This document shows positions 48,531-58,615 of a stretch of 64,000 nt of DNA, piece by piece. Source of the DNA: Ophiosphaerella korrae (lineage: Eukaryota > Ascomycota > Dothideomycetes > Pleosporales > Phaeosphaeriaceae); contig JALNQF010000092.1 of assembly GCA_028456385.1 (NCBI GenBank), positions 1-64,000 of the forward strand, read 5' to 3'. A program made the translations under genes and the position numbers. How positions within the stretch are numbered: position 1 is the stretch's first letter; each line of letters starts with the position of its first letter. Under the pieces are notes generated by a model. That model searched no databases and was not told where the DNA came from. It worked only from the letters and a program-made list of their open reading frames with translations.

Positions 48531-51500
48531 CTAAAGGCCAACGCCGCAGCTCCATACCATTCCCGCCCCAACACCTATCCATACTATCCTCCCACAAATA
48601 GCCGAGCAGTTCGGTCGATACTCTGATGGCACCCATAAAATATTGTTGCCGGAATGCGTAATCCAATTATTATCTAAACTAACACCAGCACCCTGATATA
48701 TAGGACGCTTAGATTGTACGATGTCTTTTATCCCAGAAACTTCTGAGCCCCAAATACTAATAGTCCCAATCTCGGTGTAGAGAGCAAAGCCAGTAGAATC
48801 AAAGGACAAGTCTTGAAGACAACCACCAATGTTGAGTGTCTGTAGGCATGCGCCGTTGCTCGCATCCCAGATCTTGATAGTACTGTCGTCCGACGCTGAT
48901 GCCAACTGGGCCGAGTTGTGCGAGAAGGCCACTGAGTCGACAGAATCGCTATGGCCCTTGAGCATCTGTAGGCACGCGCCGTTGCTTGCATCCCATATCC
49001 TGACGGTCCTGCCCAACGACGCTGATGCCAACTGGGCTGAGTCGTGCGAGAAGGCCACTGAGCTGACAGCATTGCTATGGCCCTCGAGCGTCTGCAGACA
49101 CGCACTCCAGCTGTTGCTCATAGCTGGCTTAATCGTGATTCCTTGTAGCTCTTCGTACTAGAACAGCCGTCTAATCAGACTACCTGTCGGACTAAACAAC
49201 AGCGCAGATGCATATGTTTGAAGAGGGTAATTCTCGGTTGCCCCTTTGTGATACACAATGAACCGATAGGCATCATCAACAAGCGCCCTAAGGGAATCCG
49301 AGTCTCCTGTTCTCTTGTCCTAGTTAGCATGGAAACAGCGTAGGCGCATTGCCTATTTGTAACTTACCCGGACCAGTGACTGCAGCTTGGCTATAGAGAG
49401 AACACCTTTTGGCATACTCCTGTAGAGACTGAGAGCTTCTAGCCAGTATAGATACTTCTCCTTTAAGAATATGTGAAAATTACCCTCATTTTGAAGACTA
49501 TCTGTGTAGACTGTTGAAAACATAGGACTAGATTCGTAGAGATGGTCGACCTAGTAAACGCACGAGTAGCGCGTCGTTGCTAGTGGGTCCGGGAGTAGCA
49601 CTTGGATTTCGTCGACCGGGTGCCCTAGTGCAATTAGACCATACATATCACGTTTTAATGTATAACTCATAATCTTTAGCGATTGAGTGTACACACGATA
49701 GTGAGCTTTAGGCTGCGATAGTAGAGTCGTGTCTTGCATCTTGTCGCTTATGTAGTCCTTGGCTGATTGATGTGCAAGAAAGACTTGATCATTCCTGATA
49801 GTAAGGAATGAGCCGCACATAGCGACAAGTGTCCGAGCGCTCTTGTTGATCACAGAGGTCTGTACTGAGAGTCCGCACAGGCTACCCATCTCAGCTAGGT
49901 AAAGCGGGCGGTATGCAACGGAGGTAATAGTGAGCAGGAGCCGACAGATTTCCGAGTTACTCTTCTTCAACTGCCGGATCCGCTCCATCATAAGATCGCA
50001 TAGCTCGTATAAGCCTGCAGGCGCTTCTTCCACCACCTGCAGAGGGTTCCAGCTCTCAGGTTTCTCAAGCTCGTGGATCGCAAGAGCAACCAAAGGAACG
50101 TGTTGTCCGCCTTCCCTCGCAGAATGTATCGCACCCGATTTCTTAGGTTTTCGTCACTAAGTGAACTGATCATAGGCAGCTTATAATCAATAAATGCTTC
50201 AACGGCGCAGGACACCTGTTCAGCATTTTGCTTTAACTCCAGACTCAGCCTCGCCTCGGCGTTAATGTATCTTAATTCCCCCTCGATATGTGCTTCATTT
50301 CGACTTGATAATAGCCACTTTGTACAGGCTGATGACGCTACAGTACTTACAACAAAGTTAAGAAGCTTCTACAAACCAGTAACGCACTCGTCTAGCGCGT
50401 CAATGATTAGGTACGTGGTTCTTAAGCTCGGGTCTCGCAGAACGTCTGCGAATATCTCTGTCAAGGCAAACCATGCGTTGGCGTCTTCAAACAAGGTCTT
50501 GCCTGCGTGATCGTGCTTCTTGCGGATGTGCGACATGGGCGATGGTTGCTAGATAATGAGCATATACAATAGCCCTCGTAGCACGGCCGTGGTGCTGTTG
50601 ATGCGCGAGTCAGTCGCTTGGCAGAAGAAGTACGAGACGTTGACAGTACTGCCTGCTGCCTTCTGTGGTTCATTGATGATGTCGCAGAGCAGCATCGTCT
50701 TGCCTTTACCAGGATCGCCTTTAATCCACAATAGATGACTATTTGCATCATTGCGCCATTGTTTGAAGCCGGAATTTCCTAGGACCCAGCAGTATGCGTC
50801 CTCTAGCAGGCCACCCTTGGTTTCCTCAATGCGCGACTTATCATCGCGCGGGTCACTAGAGCGCAAGTCTCGGAGTCAATTATTCAGCTTAGATATCTCT
50901 TTCTCAAGTCGTTTAAACGCACTGGGTGACCCTTCTCCATAACGAAGGGGCATTTCAATACCAAAGATACCAAGTAGTGAGTAAGCTTTGTCTTCTTCGA
51001 TCTTCGTCTGGCGGGATTGTATCCACGAAAATCGCTCTTTATCGCTGAACTGAGATAGAGGTACTTCTTGGAGCGCTCTCCAAGGAATTCCTGTTATTTC
51101 ATGGATTTGTTGCGTTAAAGATCTTGTGTCACCTAGTCGTTTGTGTTCCCAGGAAAAGAACTCGACACAACTTGGAGCAAGAAGCTCCTGGAGCGTCCAG
51201 CCTCGAGTGAACCATCTGCTTTCCTTAAGCTCAGATTTAGATGCTTGCGGACTGGAAACATCAGATGAGAGAAAGGATCATCGAATTGTGCTGTGATACC
51301 AGTGCAATACAGGGTGGATAACCGGAATATCCAAACCCATATAAACCATTCAGTTTTCTGGATCTCCGAATCCCGCAGGTTGCGCTCTGGGTTGGTGTCT
51401 AAAGGTGGGCTCGAGACATCTGATAAGTAGACATAACATCGGGCTGAGTTGCGGTACCAGCGAAACATGGAGTTGATAGCTAGCTCGTGCTCGGCATGAT

Positions 51501-51750
51501 TATCTTTGTTGATGCGGCAGGTGTCAACCCAGAAGTATTCTAATCCGTCTCTTGAAGCTTGCTCTCCGCAGAAGCGAATCTTCTCGTAGCCACGTTTAGC
51601 TTGACAACTACCTTTTTCAAGGTCTGCGAAAGCCACCTCGTCCCCATCTGCTCCCCAGGTGTGTGAAAGTATTGTGTAGCGAGGTATCGCGCCATCGCCG
51701 AAGTTGTGGACACTAAGCTCTCCGCTTTCACTATACTGCAAGAACCGCAT
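48531..51750 (-). pseudogene. Second HET-NACHT-WD40 STAND gene (HNWD type), inactivated
   Basis: Paralogue of the relic at 14.2-17.1 kb, same strand, better preserved in HET. HET: MRFLQYSESGELSVHNFGDG, TILSHTWGADGDE, YFWVDTCRINK, then a probable 95-base intron (51346-51252), then WFTRGWTLQELLAPSCVEFF and KAYSLLGIFGIEMPLRYGEG. NACHT: WIKGDPGKGKTMLLC, TYLIIDALDECV. WD40: two full units ending WDASNGACLQ, then IGTISIWGS and WVPSEYRPNCSA. An intron near 49365-49322 has a canonical GTAAGT. Lesions: TGA 50876-50878, TAG 50549-50551 (CAG by comparison with the paralogue), TAG 50369-50371, a one-base loss in a G run near 50090, TAG 49551-49553 (TGG expected), TAG 49158-49160. Confidence 0.88.
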
Positions 51751-51783
51751 AGGCTCATGTAGATGTACGGTAGGCACATGCAA

Positions 51784-52498
51784 TGAGGAGGCCTCGAGAG
51801 GCTGAACTCAGTAGTCTGGTTGCGCGCGCGCCTGCTACTTGCTGGCTGCTTTCGTGCTACCGATGGGCAGCCAGTATACAGAGAGAATAAAGAACGAGTG
51901 CATAAGCTCACATACCAGCAGGGCCCTGTAATGCGTTGTGATGCGTTGTGATGTCACGAGCCGAGGCTGCCACCTTTTCGCTGTATTCTGTATTCTTGGC
52001 TTAGTGATGAGGCCTGTATGGGGCCCCAGGCGGGGTTAAGACGTGGCTCCGTGCATGTGCAGTGCACCACAAGCAAGGGCGATGGAAGCAATGTAGAGAT
52101 ATGTGAGATCATCAGCTACTGAGAGTGGATGCAAATATTGGTCTTGTCCAGACAATTCCATGTACAATTTTATTAATATCGCTATGGTATTGTACTAAGA
52201 CGCTATAGATTAGTCCTAAGACAACATCAGTCCTAGGATACCATTAGTATTGGAACATTATCCGTCCGGGGACAACAGATATCGCATGCTGATTGTGGAA
52301 ACCTGCTGTTTTAGGACTAATCGTGTCTTAGGACAATAATTGCTTACACTCACTGGGCTTCTTACTTTGATCGATAGTGTCCCAGGATTAATGATGTCCT
52401 AGGATTAATCGCATCCTAGGACCAGCGCATCAGTAATTAGACACTATAGAAAATATACGAGCAAAGATCACCCCAGCAAAGCTTGCTTATCAACATCT
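51784..52498. other. Intergenic with CCTAGGATTAAT-type motif cluster
   Basis: Between the HNWD relic and the HeLo-like gene. From 52195 to 52445 at least seven copies of a degenerate, partly palindromic motif (TCCTAGGATTAAT and its reverse, TTAGGACTAAT) occur in both orientations. TAGTGTC at 52375 and GACACTA at 52440 are inverted. It may be the remains of a small foldback element. Confidence 0.6.
52195..52447. repeat. Cluster of degenerate CCTAGGAYTAAT motifs
   Basis: Copies visible at 52212 (GTCCTAAGACA), 52230 (GTCCTAGGATA), 52311 (TTAGGACTAAT), 52326 (TCTTAGGACAATAA), 52381 (CCCAGGATTAATG), 52396 (GTCCTAGGATTAATC) and 52413 (ATCCTAGGACC). Spacing is irregular. Confidence 0.7.
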
Positions 52499-53847
52499 CT
52501 ATGAATGGTCGGGATGGGCTCCATCCTGTGATTTCCGACCGATTTTAACGTTCAAATCAGACATAGTTTCGAGCGTCCTCCCACTGCCATATTGCGGGTG
52601 CCAGTTTGTTCCTCCCTCATTTGTATCGTTGCCAGACGGCGCTGTGCCGCGTGTCATCGAACCATTCCCGGACCTATGCAGACTCATTTGTAAAAAGTCG
52701 CCGGATACTTTTTGAATTGACTGATCACTAAGGTGACCACCGAGTTGCTTGATTAGATCACCGTATCCACGGTTCTTACCGTGGATTGTTTTGAGACTGT
52801 TTGAAACGAGGAATTGCACTGCGTCGTCTCCTGTCGCATGGTTGTCGATGAAACTTACGTTCTCATGCAAGTGCTGATTTGTTGTAGAGCAAATATCTCT
52901 GCACCTCCGAGAAGTTGTCCATTCCTGGCGCAGGCTTACAAGTTGTGCCGTATGCTCCTTTGTCATTGTTGCGCTTGAGATGGACATAATCCGATCTAGA
53001 ATGTCTTGCATATGTCTTTCCAACTCCGCAATCGTTTTTTCCATGCTAGCTTTGCACTCTTGTATGCCCGTGTTCGTGATCTTCTCAGATGTGTTGTCTG
53101 AGCCTTGAGAAAGATCCTTTGCGGATGATGACTGGAATTGATCGATAAGCTTGGAGAATTGGGCGCAGACCAAGAGGCACTTTTGCGTGCTTGAACGTTC
53201 ATCCTTCATCTTTTGCAATTCCGTTGTCGCCGAGTTCGATGCGGTACGCTCCACCAGCATTTGGAGCTTTTCGTCAATAGTCTCGAGTCGCGCCTCAAGA
53301 TCGTTGGTTGTAGTCTCAACAAGGTCTTTATAGCCCTCAAGGCGCTCCTGGCTAACGGAGGAGCTGCGACTGTGTCATGGGGATTAGTCAGATCTGACGA
53401 GTAATGCCAACCTATAGAGCTATGAACTTACCTCTGTACAACCATAAGGGCGATAATAATTGTTGACTTGTACGCCGCTAGCGAATTTTTAAAATCGTCG
53501 ATGTCGTCTCCCAAGTACTGCAACTTGGCCCAGTCTCGGAAACTCTTTCGATCGCCCCCAGATCGCGAGCAGCACTTTTGGAGCTCTTGTAAAAACTCAT
53601 CACAGGCGCTACTGCATCGTTGTAGAGGTAGATCGAGTGCAGAAAGATCTATATCTTTTTGGGACTGCATTGCATCATCTAAGGATTCTAAAACGCCGAT
53701 GAGAGCTGCTAGCTCTTCGATGAGATCGCGCACGCGTTTGGGGTGGCTTTTAAAGCTCTGTATTGCCGTGTAAAGCGAAAGGCATGACTTGTGAGCGAAA
53801 ATGACTAGCGTTAAAACGCCAGAGGCGGTGCTAATAGGGTCGGCCAT
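52499..53847 (-). CDS. Stand-alone HeLo-like domain protein (fungal STAND N-terminal domain)
   Basis: Two exons, 53847-53432 and 53369-52499; 428 residues. I chose the ATG at 53847 (MADPISTASGVLTLVIFAHK) because the domain starts there in relatives; the frame is open upstream to 53976. The N-terminal 120 residues (hydrophobic helix, then SFKSHPKRVRDLIEELAALI) match the Helo-like N-terminal family that fronts fungal NLRs and is related to membrane-active cell-death domains. A long coiled coil (about 150-290, DLEARLETIDEKLQML, EKTIAELERHMQDILDRI) follows. A conserved C-terminal segment reads ENVSFIDNHATGDDAVQFLV and KNRGYGDLIKQLGGHLSD. No NTPase is attached. Intact, in the same orientation as the adjacent HNWD relic. 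Confidence 0.85.
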
Positions 53848-55580
53848 CGCAATGAGCAATGATGAGTTATTTCGTCTGACTGCACATGGGACCGAGCCTG
53901 AACTAAGTATGTTTTCTGACTGCGTTACATGGCTTGGCGCACAAGTTGTACTAGCATAATGATTGGTTCGCGGCATCGGTAGAACGATGGCGGCTAATTG
54001 ATTTTAGGATAGCCACCTGTAGCGCGCTTAGGCTATCAAAAGCCACAGCGCTACGCTGGCGAATCGGACGCTGCAAGTATTTATCGCGATAGATCAAGCA
54101 CATCCTACAGGGTGTGCTGCTTCGCCCACTTTCTCTGCAGGGCTTTTGGCTGCGCTTCCGCATATCTTGTGGATAATAATTTCATAAGAGTGATAGCTAG
54201 CTATATATGAGTATTTTGCTGCTACATCCCCATTCATCCTCGTTAGTTGAAATTCACTTCTTAGTTATCTCAGAACAGACCGCAAGCAAGGAATGCCTTC
54301 CTATCTAGCACCCTCTCAGCCTTGCATCGATGCATGGCTTGCCTTGCTATGGTGCTATCTTGGATTAGCAAGGCACTCGCGAAGAAGTATTTCCGAGACG
54401 AAGAGCTCGCTGGTGTGGAGCTGGTGACTTGATGACCGGCAGGGATATATTTATTTTTCCTAAGATTTCAGTCTTTGGTGCCTTGATTTTACCATATGTA
54501 AAGGCTTACTAGTATCTTGGTCTAGTGGCGACCAACGCTTGCCTGTTCTGTCGGTAGATACGAATTCGGTGAAGCGGCCATTACGATAAGCTAAGAAATA
54601 TATAGTTGTATCGTATTCTTGGCACAGCTTTGTCAATTTTGCATAGAGGGTTTTTGACGGTTTCTGACAGTTGTTGTTCGCAACTCGTCTAGCCTTTGCG
54701 CAAGTCTGGAGCTGTGGTTCCTGCTGATTTGATATGACTAACTAAACACTTTGAAAACTAGATGAATACGAACGTGGGTGGGAGGGATATGAGATTTCTT
54801 TTATGCTACGATACAAGGAACTGTTGTGTGTGCGGGTGTAAATTTCTAGTTGTAGTTTCCCGCTTCCTGTGACTGGTTCTCATAGGCGGTGATGACAGCA
54901 ACATGCTGAAATACATGACGGCCAAGCCCACAATACTGGAATGGGGGGAAATTCACTATTTGTAGTATTGAAGAAAGCAATTTGATATTTTTTGGTCAAA
55001 GATTGAGATGACCTCTTGGAAAAGGTGAAGTAGTGTGCTACTTCGAGTTGAGTAGGGAGAAGAGCGACAGCATCTCCAGGGTAGAGGTAGGTGCGGACCT
55101 TTACAAAGTATTATGGGGTATAACATGTGTTAAACGAACGTAGATCACTGTATGTACCACATAGAAGACCGGATATACAATATAATGCACGATATGGCTA
55201 CGATTTGGTGATTTGGAAAGCGGTCGGATCGGATATGCATCAAAATACAGGCGAATATATTGACCTGTAACATTTAAGAATCTTGTATATATCTTCCTCA
55301 AGGAAAATATCTGAGAACTCGACGCGAATGTGGGCTAACGTGATGGAGTTGTTGGGGCTGGGTGAGGCTCTTCGGAACTGATCTTGGCGCAAGGCCCGAG
55401 CTCGGTGGTGATGTACAATGCACGCCGACCACAACGCAACAACACACACGGCCAAACAATACCAACGTGCCAGCCTCGAACCCAGCTCCCGCCATAGGGT
55501 CTCTCCCTCTAGCCGCAAATTCCCCCAACCCTGAATATACCCTTAAATCCACATAGTCAAGACAGCGCAACCCCGCCACC
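53848..55580. other. Intergenic, no gene seen
   Basis: AT-rich, with many short frames. No domain recognised. The last 200 bases are the C-rich leader of RPN5, ending CCGCCACCATG. Confidence 0.45.
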
Positions 55581-57216
55581 ATGTCCAGCGGAGAGGTACT
55601 CAAGGCGGACAAGGACTTCACCAAGGAAGCCGATGCTGCCATTCCAGAGGCTGAGAAGCTGGGCGCGGTACGTATCATGCGCCAAAGAGCCGAATGAAGC
55701 TAAAACCATACTTACAGAGCAGCCCACAAGCTGGTATTGACCAGCTGCTTACGCTAGAAAAGAAGACGCGCCAGGCCTCAGATCTTGCCTCCACCTCCCG
55801 AGTCATCATCGCAATCGTCACAATAGCCAAGCGGGCCAAGGACTGGAATTTGATGAACGAGCAGGTCCTGCTCCTCTCCAAGAAGCATGGCCAGCTCAAG
55901 CAGGCAACCACCAAGATGGTGCAGACGGTCATGGGTTTCCTGGATGAGACGCCGAATCTCGAGACTAAGTTGTCCGTCATCGAAACGCTACGGACAGTCA
56001 CAGAGGGCAAAGTACGGAGCTATCGACATGTTTTACGCCCAGGATACTAATGTGTATGCAGATCTTTGTCGAGGTTGAGCGAGCCCGTATCACACGAATT
56101 CTCTCCAACATCAAAAAGGAGCAGGGCGACATCTCCGCGGCGACTGATATTCTGTGCGAGCTTCAAGTCGAGACTTTTGGATCCATGACCAGGCGGGAAA
56201 AGACCGAGTTCATCCTGCAACAAGTGTCGCTATGCATACAGAAGGGCGATTGGACACAGGCGGGAATTTTGAGCAGGAAGATTAGCACAAAGTACTTCCA
56301 GCGCAGGCCCAAGAAGAGTCCTGAGCAGCTTGAGAAGGAGAGGAAGGAGCGGGAAGAGGCAGAGAAGAACCGGAGCGTTGACGATCCGCCCATTGAGCCC
56401 GAAGATGACGTGACAGACCTCAAGCTCAAGTACTATGAGCAACAGATAACCTTAGCTAAGCATGACGACAAGTATCTTGACGTCTGCAAGCACTATCGCC
56501 AAGTCCTGGATACCGAAGCCGTTGAGGAGGATCCGAATAAGCTCCGGGCGGTAAGAACAACGCTTCAACGATATATCGCCAGCTGACAGATACAGATCCT
56601 CCAACGCGTTATCTACTTCATCATCCTCGCGCCCTACGATAACGAGCAGTCCGATCTGATTCATCGTATTCAACGTGACACCCGCAACTCGCAGATCCCA
56701 CAAGACGCACAACTAGTCAAGCTCTTTACTGTGCCCGAATTGATGCGATGGCCTATGGTTGCTAAGCAGTTCGGCCCGCACTTGACTGACACTGACGTTT
56801 TCGACGAGAGCAAGGACGACTCCGACGATGAGAAAGCACACAAGAGGTGGCAGGATCTACGAAAACGGGTCATTGAGCACAACGTCCGTGTTGTCGCCAA
56901 ATACTACACCCGCATTCAGATCCCGCGACTTACAGAGCTCCTCGATCTCACCGAAGACGAGACCGAGAAGAACATTAGCGAGCTCGTAACAGCAAAGACC
57001 ATCTACGCCAAGATCGACCGACCCGCACGCATCGTCACCTTCTCGAAACCGAGGGATGCAGACGATGTGTTGAACGAGTGGAGCGGCAACATGAAGAGTT
57101 TGCTGGGCTTGTTGGAGAGGATTGACCATCTGATCACTAAAGAGGAGATGATGGCGCGTATCCAGCCCACGAAGAAGGCCGATAAGAGCAAGGCAGCCAA
57201 AGGCAAGGCGAAATAG
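55581..57216 (+). CDS. RPN5: 26S proteasome regulatory subunit Rpn5 (PCI domain)
   Basis: A lid subunit of the 19S regulatory particle. Exons 55581-55667, 55718-56011, 56062-56550, 56596-57216, all phase 0; 496 residues. Landmarks: QLLTLEKKTRQASDLASTSR, KDWNLMNEQVLLLSKKHGQLK, ARITRILSNIKKEQGDI, YYEQQITLAKHDDKYLDVCK, and the PCI region ending VVAKYYTRIQIPRLTELLDL and ISELVTAKTIYAKIDRPA. A Lys/Ala-rich tail (KKADKSKAAKGKAK) closes it. The start codon has a near-ideal context (GCCACCATGTC). Convergent with the FSH1-type gene, 134 bases apart. Intact. Confidence 0.96.
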
Positions 57217-57350
57217 AAGCGCCAGCCCAACCATCCATGCTAGTCTAGATATTAGAGTTCTAAACTCCACGCACCAGCGTGTAATACAACGTCTATGCAC
57301 CATCTAATCTATCCCAAGCCCCCCTTCGTTCCCAAACACCTTACCGCAGA

Positions 57351-58124
57351 TCAAAACGGCACATCCACATCCTCCACCCTCCCCTCCTCCTTCTCCTCCC
57401 CCGCTTCCTTCCCCCCAGCCAAACACTCTCCAATAAACCCAATCACAGCACCCACACTTGCCTTCTGCGTCCCCGGCAAAAAATGTCCCCCAGGATGATC
57501 CACCCGCCTCCCCCCTTCACACGCCTCCAACAACGCCACCCCCCTCTCCTCCACAACAACCACATCCTGCATGCCAAAGAAATGCATCGTCGGCGTGCGT
57601 ATCCTCGGCTCATAAAACGGCGCATACGCCTCGGGCGCCCGAAACCCACTATACAGCACCGCAAACGCAAACGGCGGCTGCGGCGCAGGCGCAAACGACG
57701 CCGGAAACGCAAAAGGCGCTTGCAAAGAGGAAGAAAAAGCCGCCGCGCGCCCACCCTCCAGCAACGAAGCTACCATCGCCGCCATACACGCCCCCTGGCT
57801 AAACCCCAGCACGCCCGTGAACGGGCCTTCTTCCCTACAGACGCGCGCCAGCAGGTCTAGACTCTGCTGCAGCCCGTCGTATGCGTCGCCGCGGCGGCGC
57901 CACCAGGCCCATGCGTCGAGGTCTACGTTGCCGTTGTCGTTGTCGTTGTCGTGCGCGGCGAGAAAAGTTTCGTCTGCGGGGGAGAGGCGGTGCGGGGCGG
58001 TGGGATAGGCGAAGGTGGTGCCTGGGAAGGATTTTTGGAGGGATTTGCGGAGGGCGCCGGTTTTCGAGGAGAAGAGGGGGCCGGATTGGGTGTAGCCGTG
58101 GAGGAGGAGGATGTGTGGGGGCAT
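57351..58124 (-). CDS. FSH1: FSH1-family serine hydrolase
   Basis: An alpha/beta-hydrolase of the FSH (family of serine hydrolases) group, single exon, 257 residues. It starts MPPHILLLHGYTQSGPLFSSK. Catalytic triad by motif: Ser109 in GFSQG, Asp187 in GMQDVVV, His214 in PGGHFLP. A stretch of alternating Asp/Asn (DNDNDNGN, about 59-66) comes from a short tandem repeat. Cytosolic by lack of signal. Which FSH paralogue it is, and its substrate, are uncertain. Confidence 0.88.
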   Translation of the reverse strand: MPPHILLLHGYTQSGPLFSSKTGALRKSLQKSFPGTTFAYPTAPHRLSPADETFLAAHDNDNDNGNVDLDAWAWWRRRGDAYDGLQQSLDLLARVCREEGPFTGVLGFSQGACMAAMVASLLEGGRAAAFSSSLQAPFAFPASFAPAPQPPFAFAVLYSGFRAPEAYAPFYEPRIRTPTMHFFGMQDVVVVEERGVALLEACEGGRRVDHPGGHFLPGTQKASVGAVIGFIGECLAGGKEAGEEKEEGRVEDVDVPF

Positions 58125-58615
58125 GGTTGGTGGTGTAGATGGGAGGAGGGAGGAAAGTTGTGAAGTGGTTCGGAATGGTCGGAATGGGTGTGGTCGGGGA
58201 TGGGGAGGGAGCTTTGGCCGATATCAGGAATATGGAAGAGGAGCACGATTGGGCAATAGTTTATTCAATTCATTCAGGTGGCTTTGTCATCACCTAATTC
58301 CTAACGCCGCATACAGTCATCCGTCCATCCCATCCGTGGTATCCCAGTACAATTTACAAATAAACGCGTACCCTCACCGCCCCTTGTCCATCACCTGGCT
58401 ATATTACAGCGCCAGGGGGAGCCATCCTTAGAGGCTGCAACTCAATGACGCCGCTCAAGCCGCGATGACAGAGTCAGGACGATGAACGGCGCAAAGCAAA
58501 AGAAGAAAGAACCGTGAACACCAGACTATGTATGCAGACAAATCTCATCAAACAAACTCCGTGATATCAAAACAGTTCCCGTAACGCCTGGCGTGCATGA
58601 TTGTCTATAATGAGC
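58125..58615. other. Intergenic
   Basis: Promoter of the FSH1-type gene and 3' flank of the BRCT gene. No gene seen. Confidence 0.5.
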
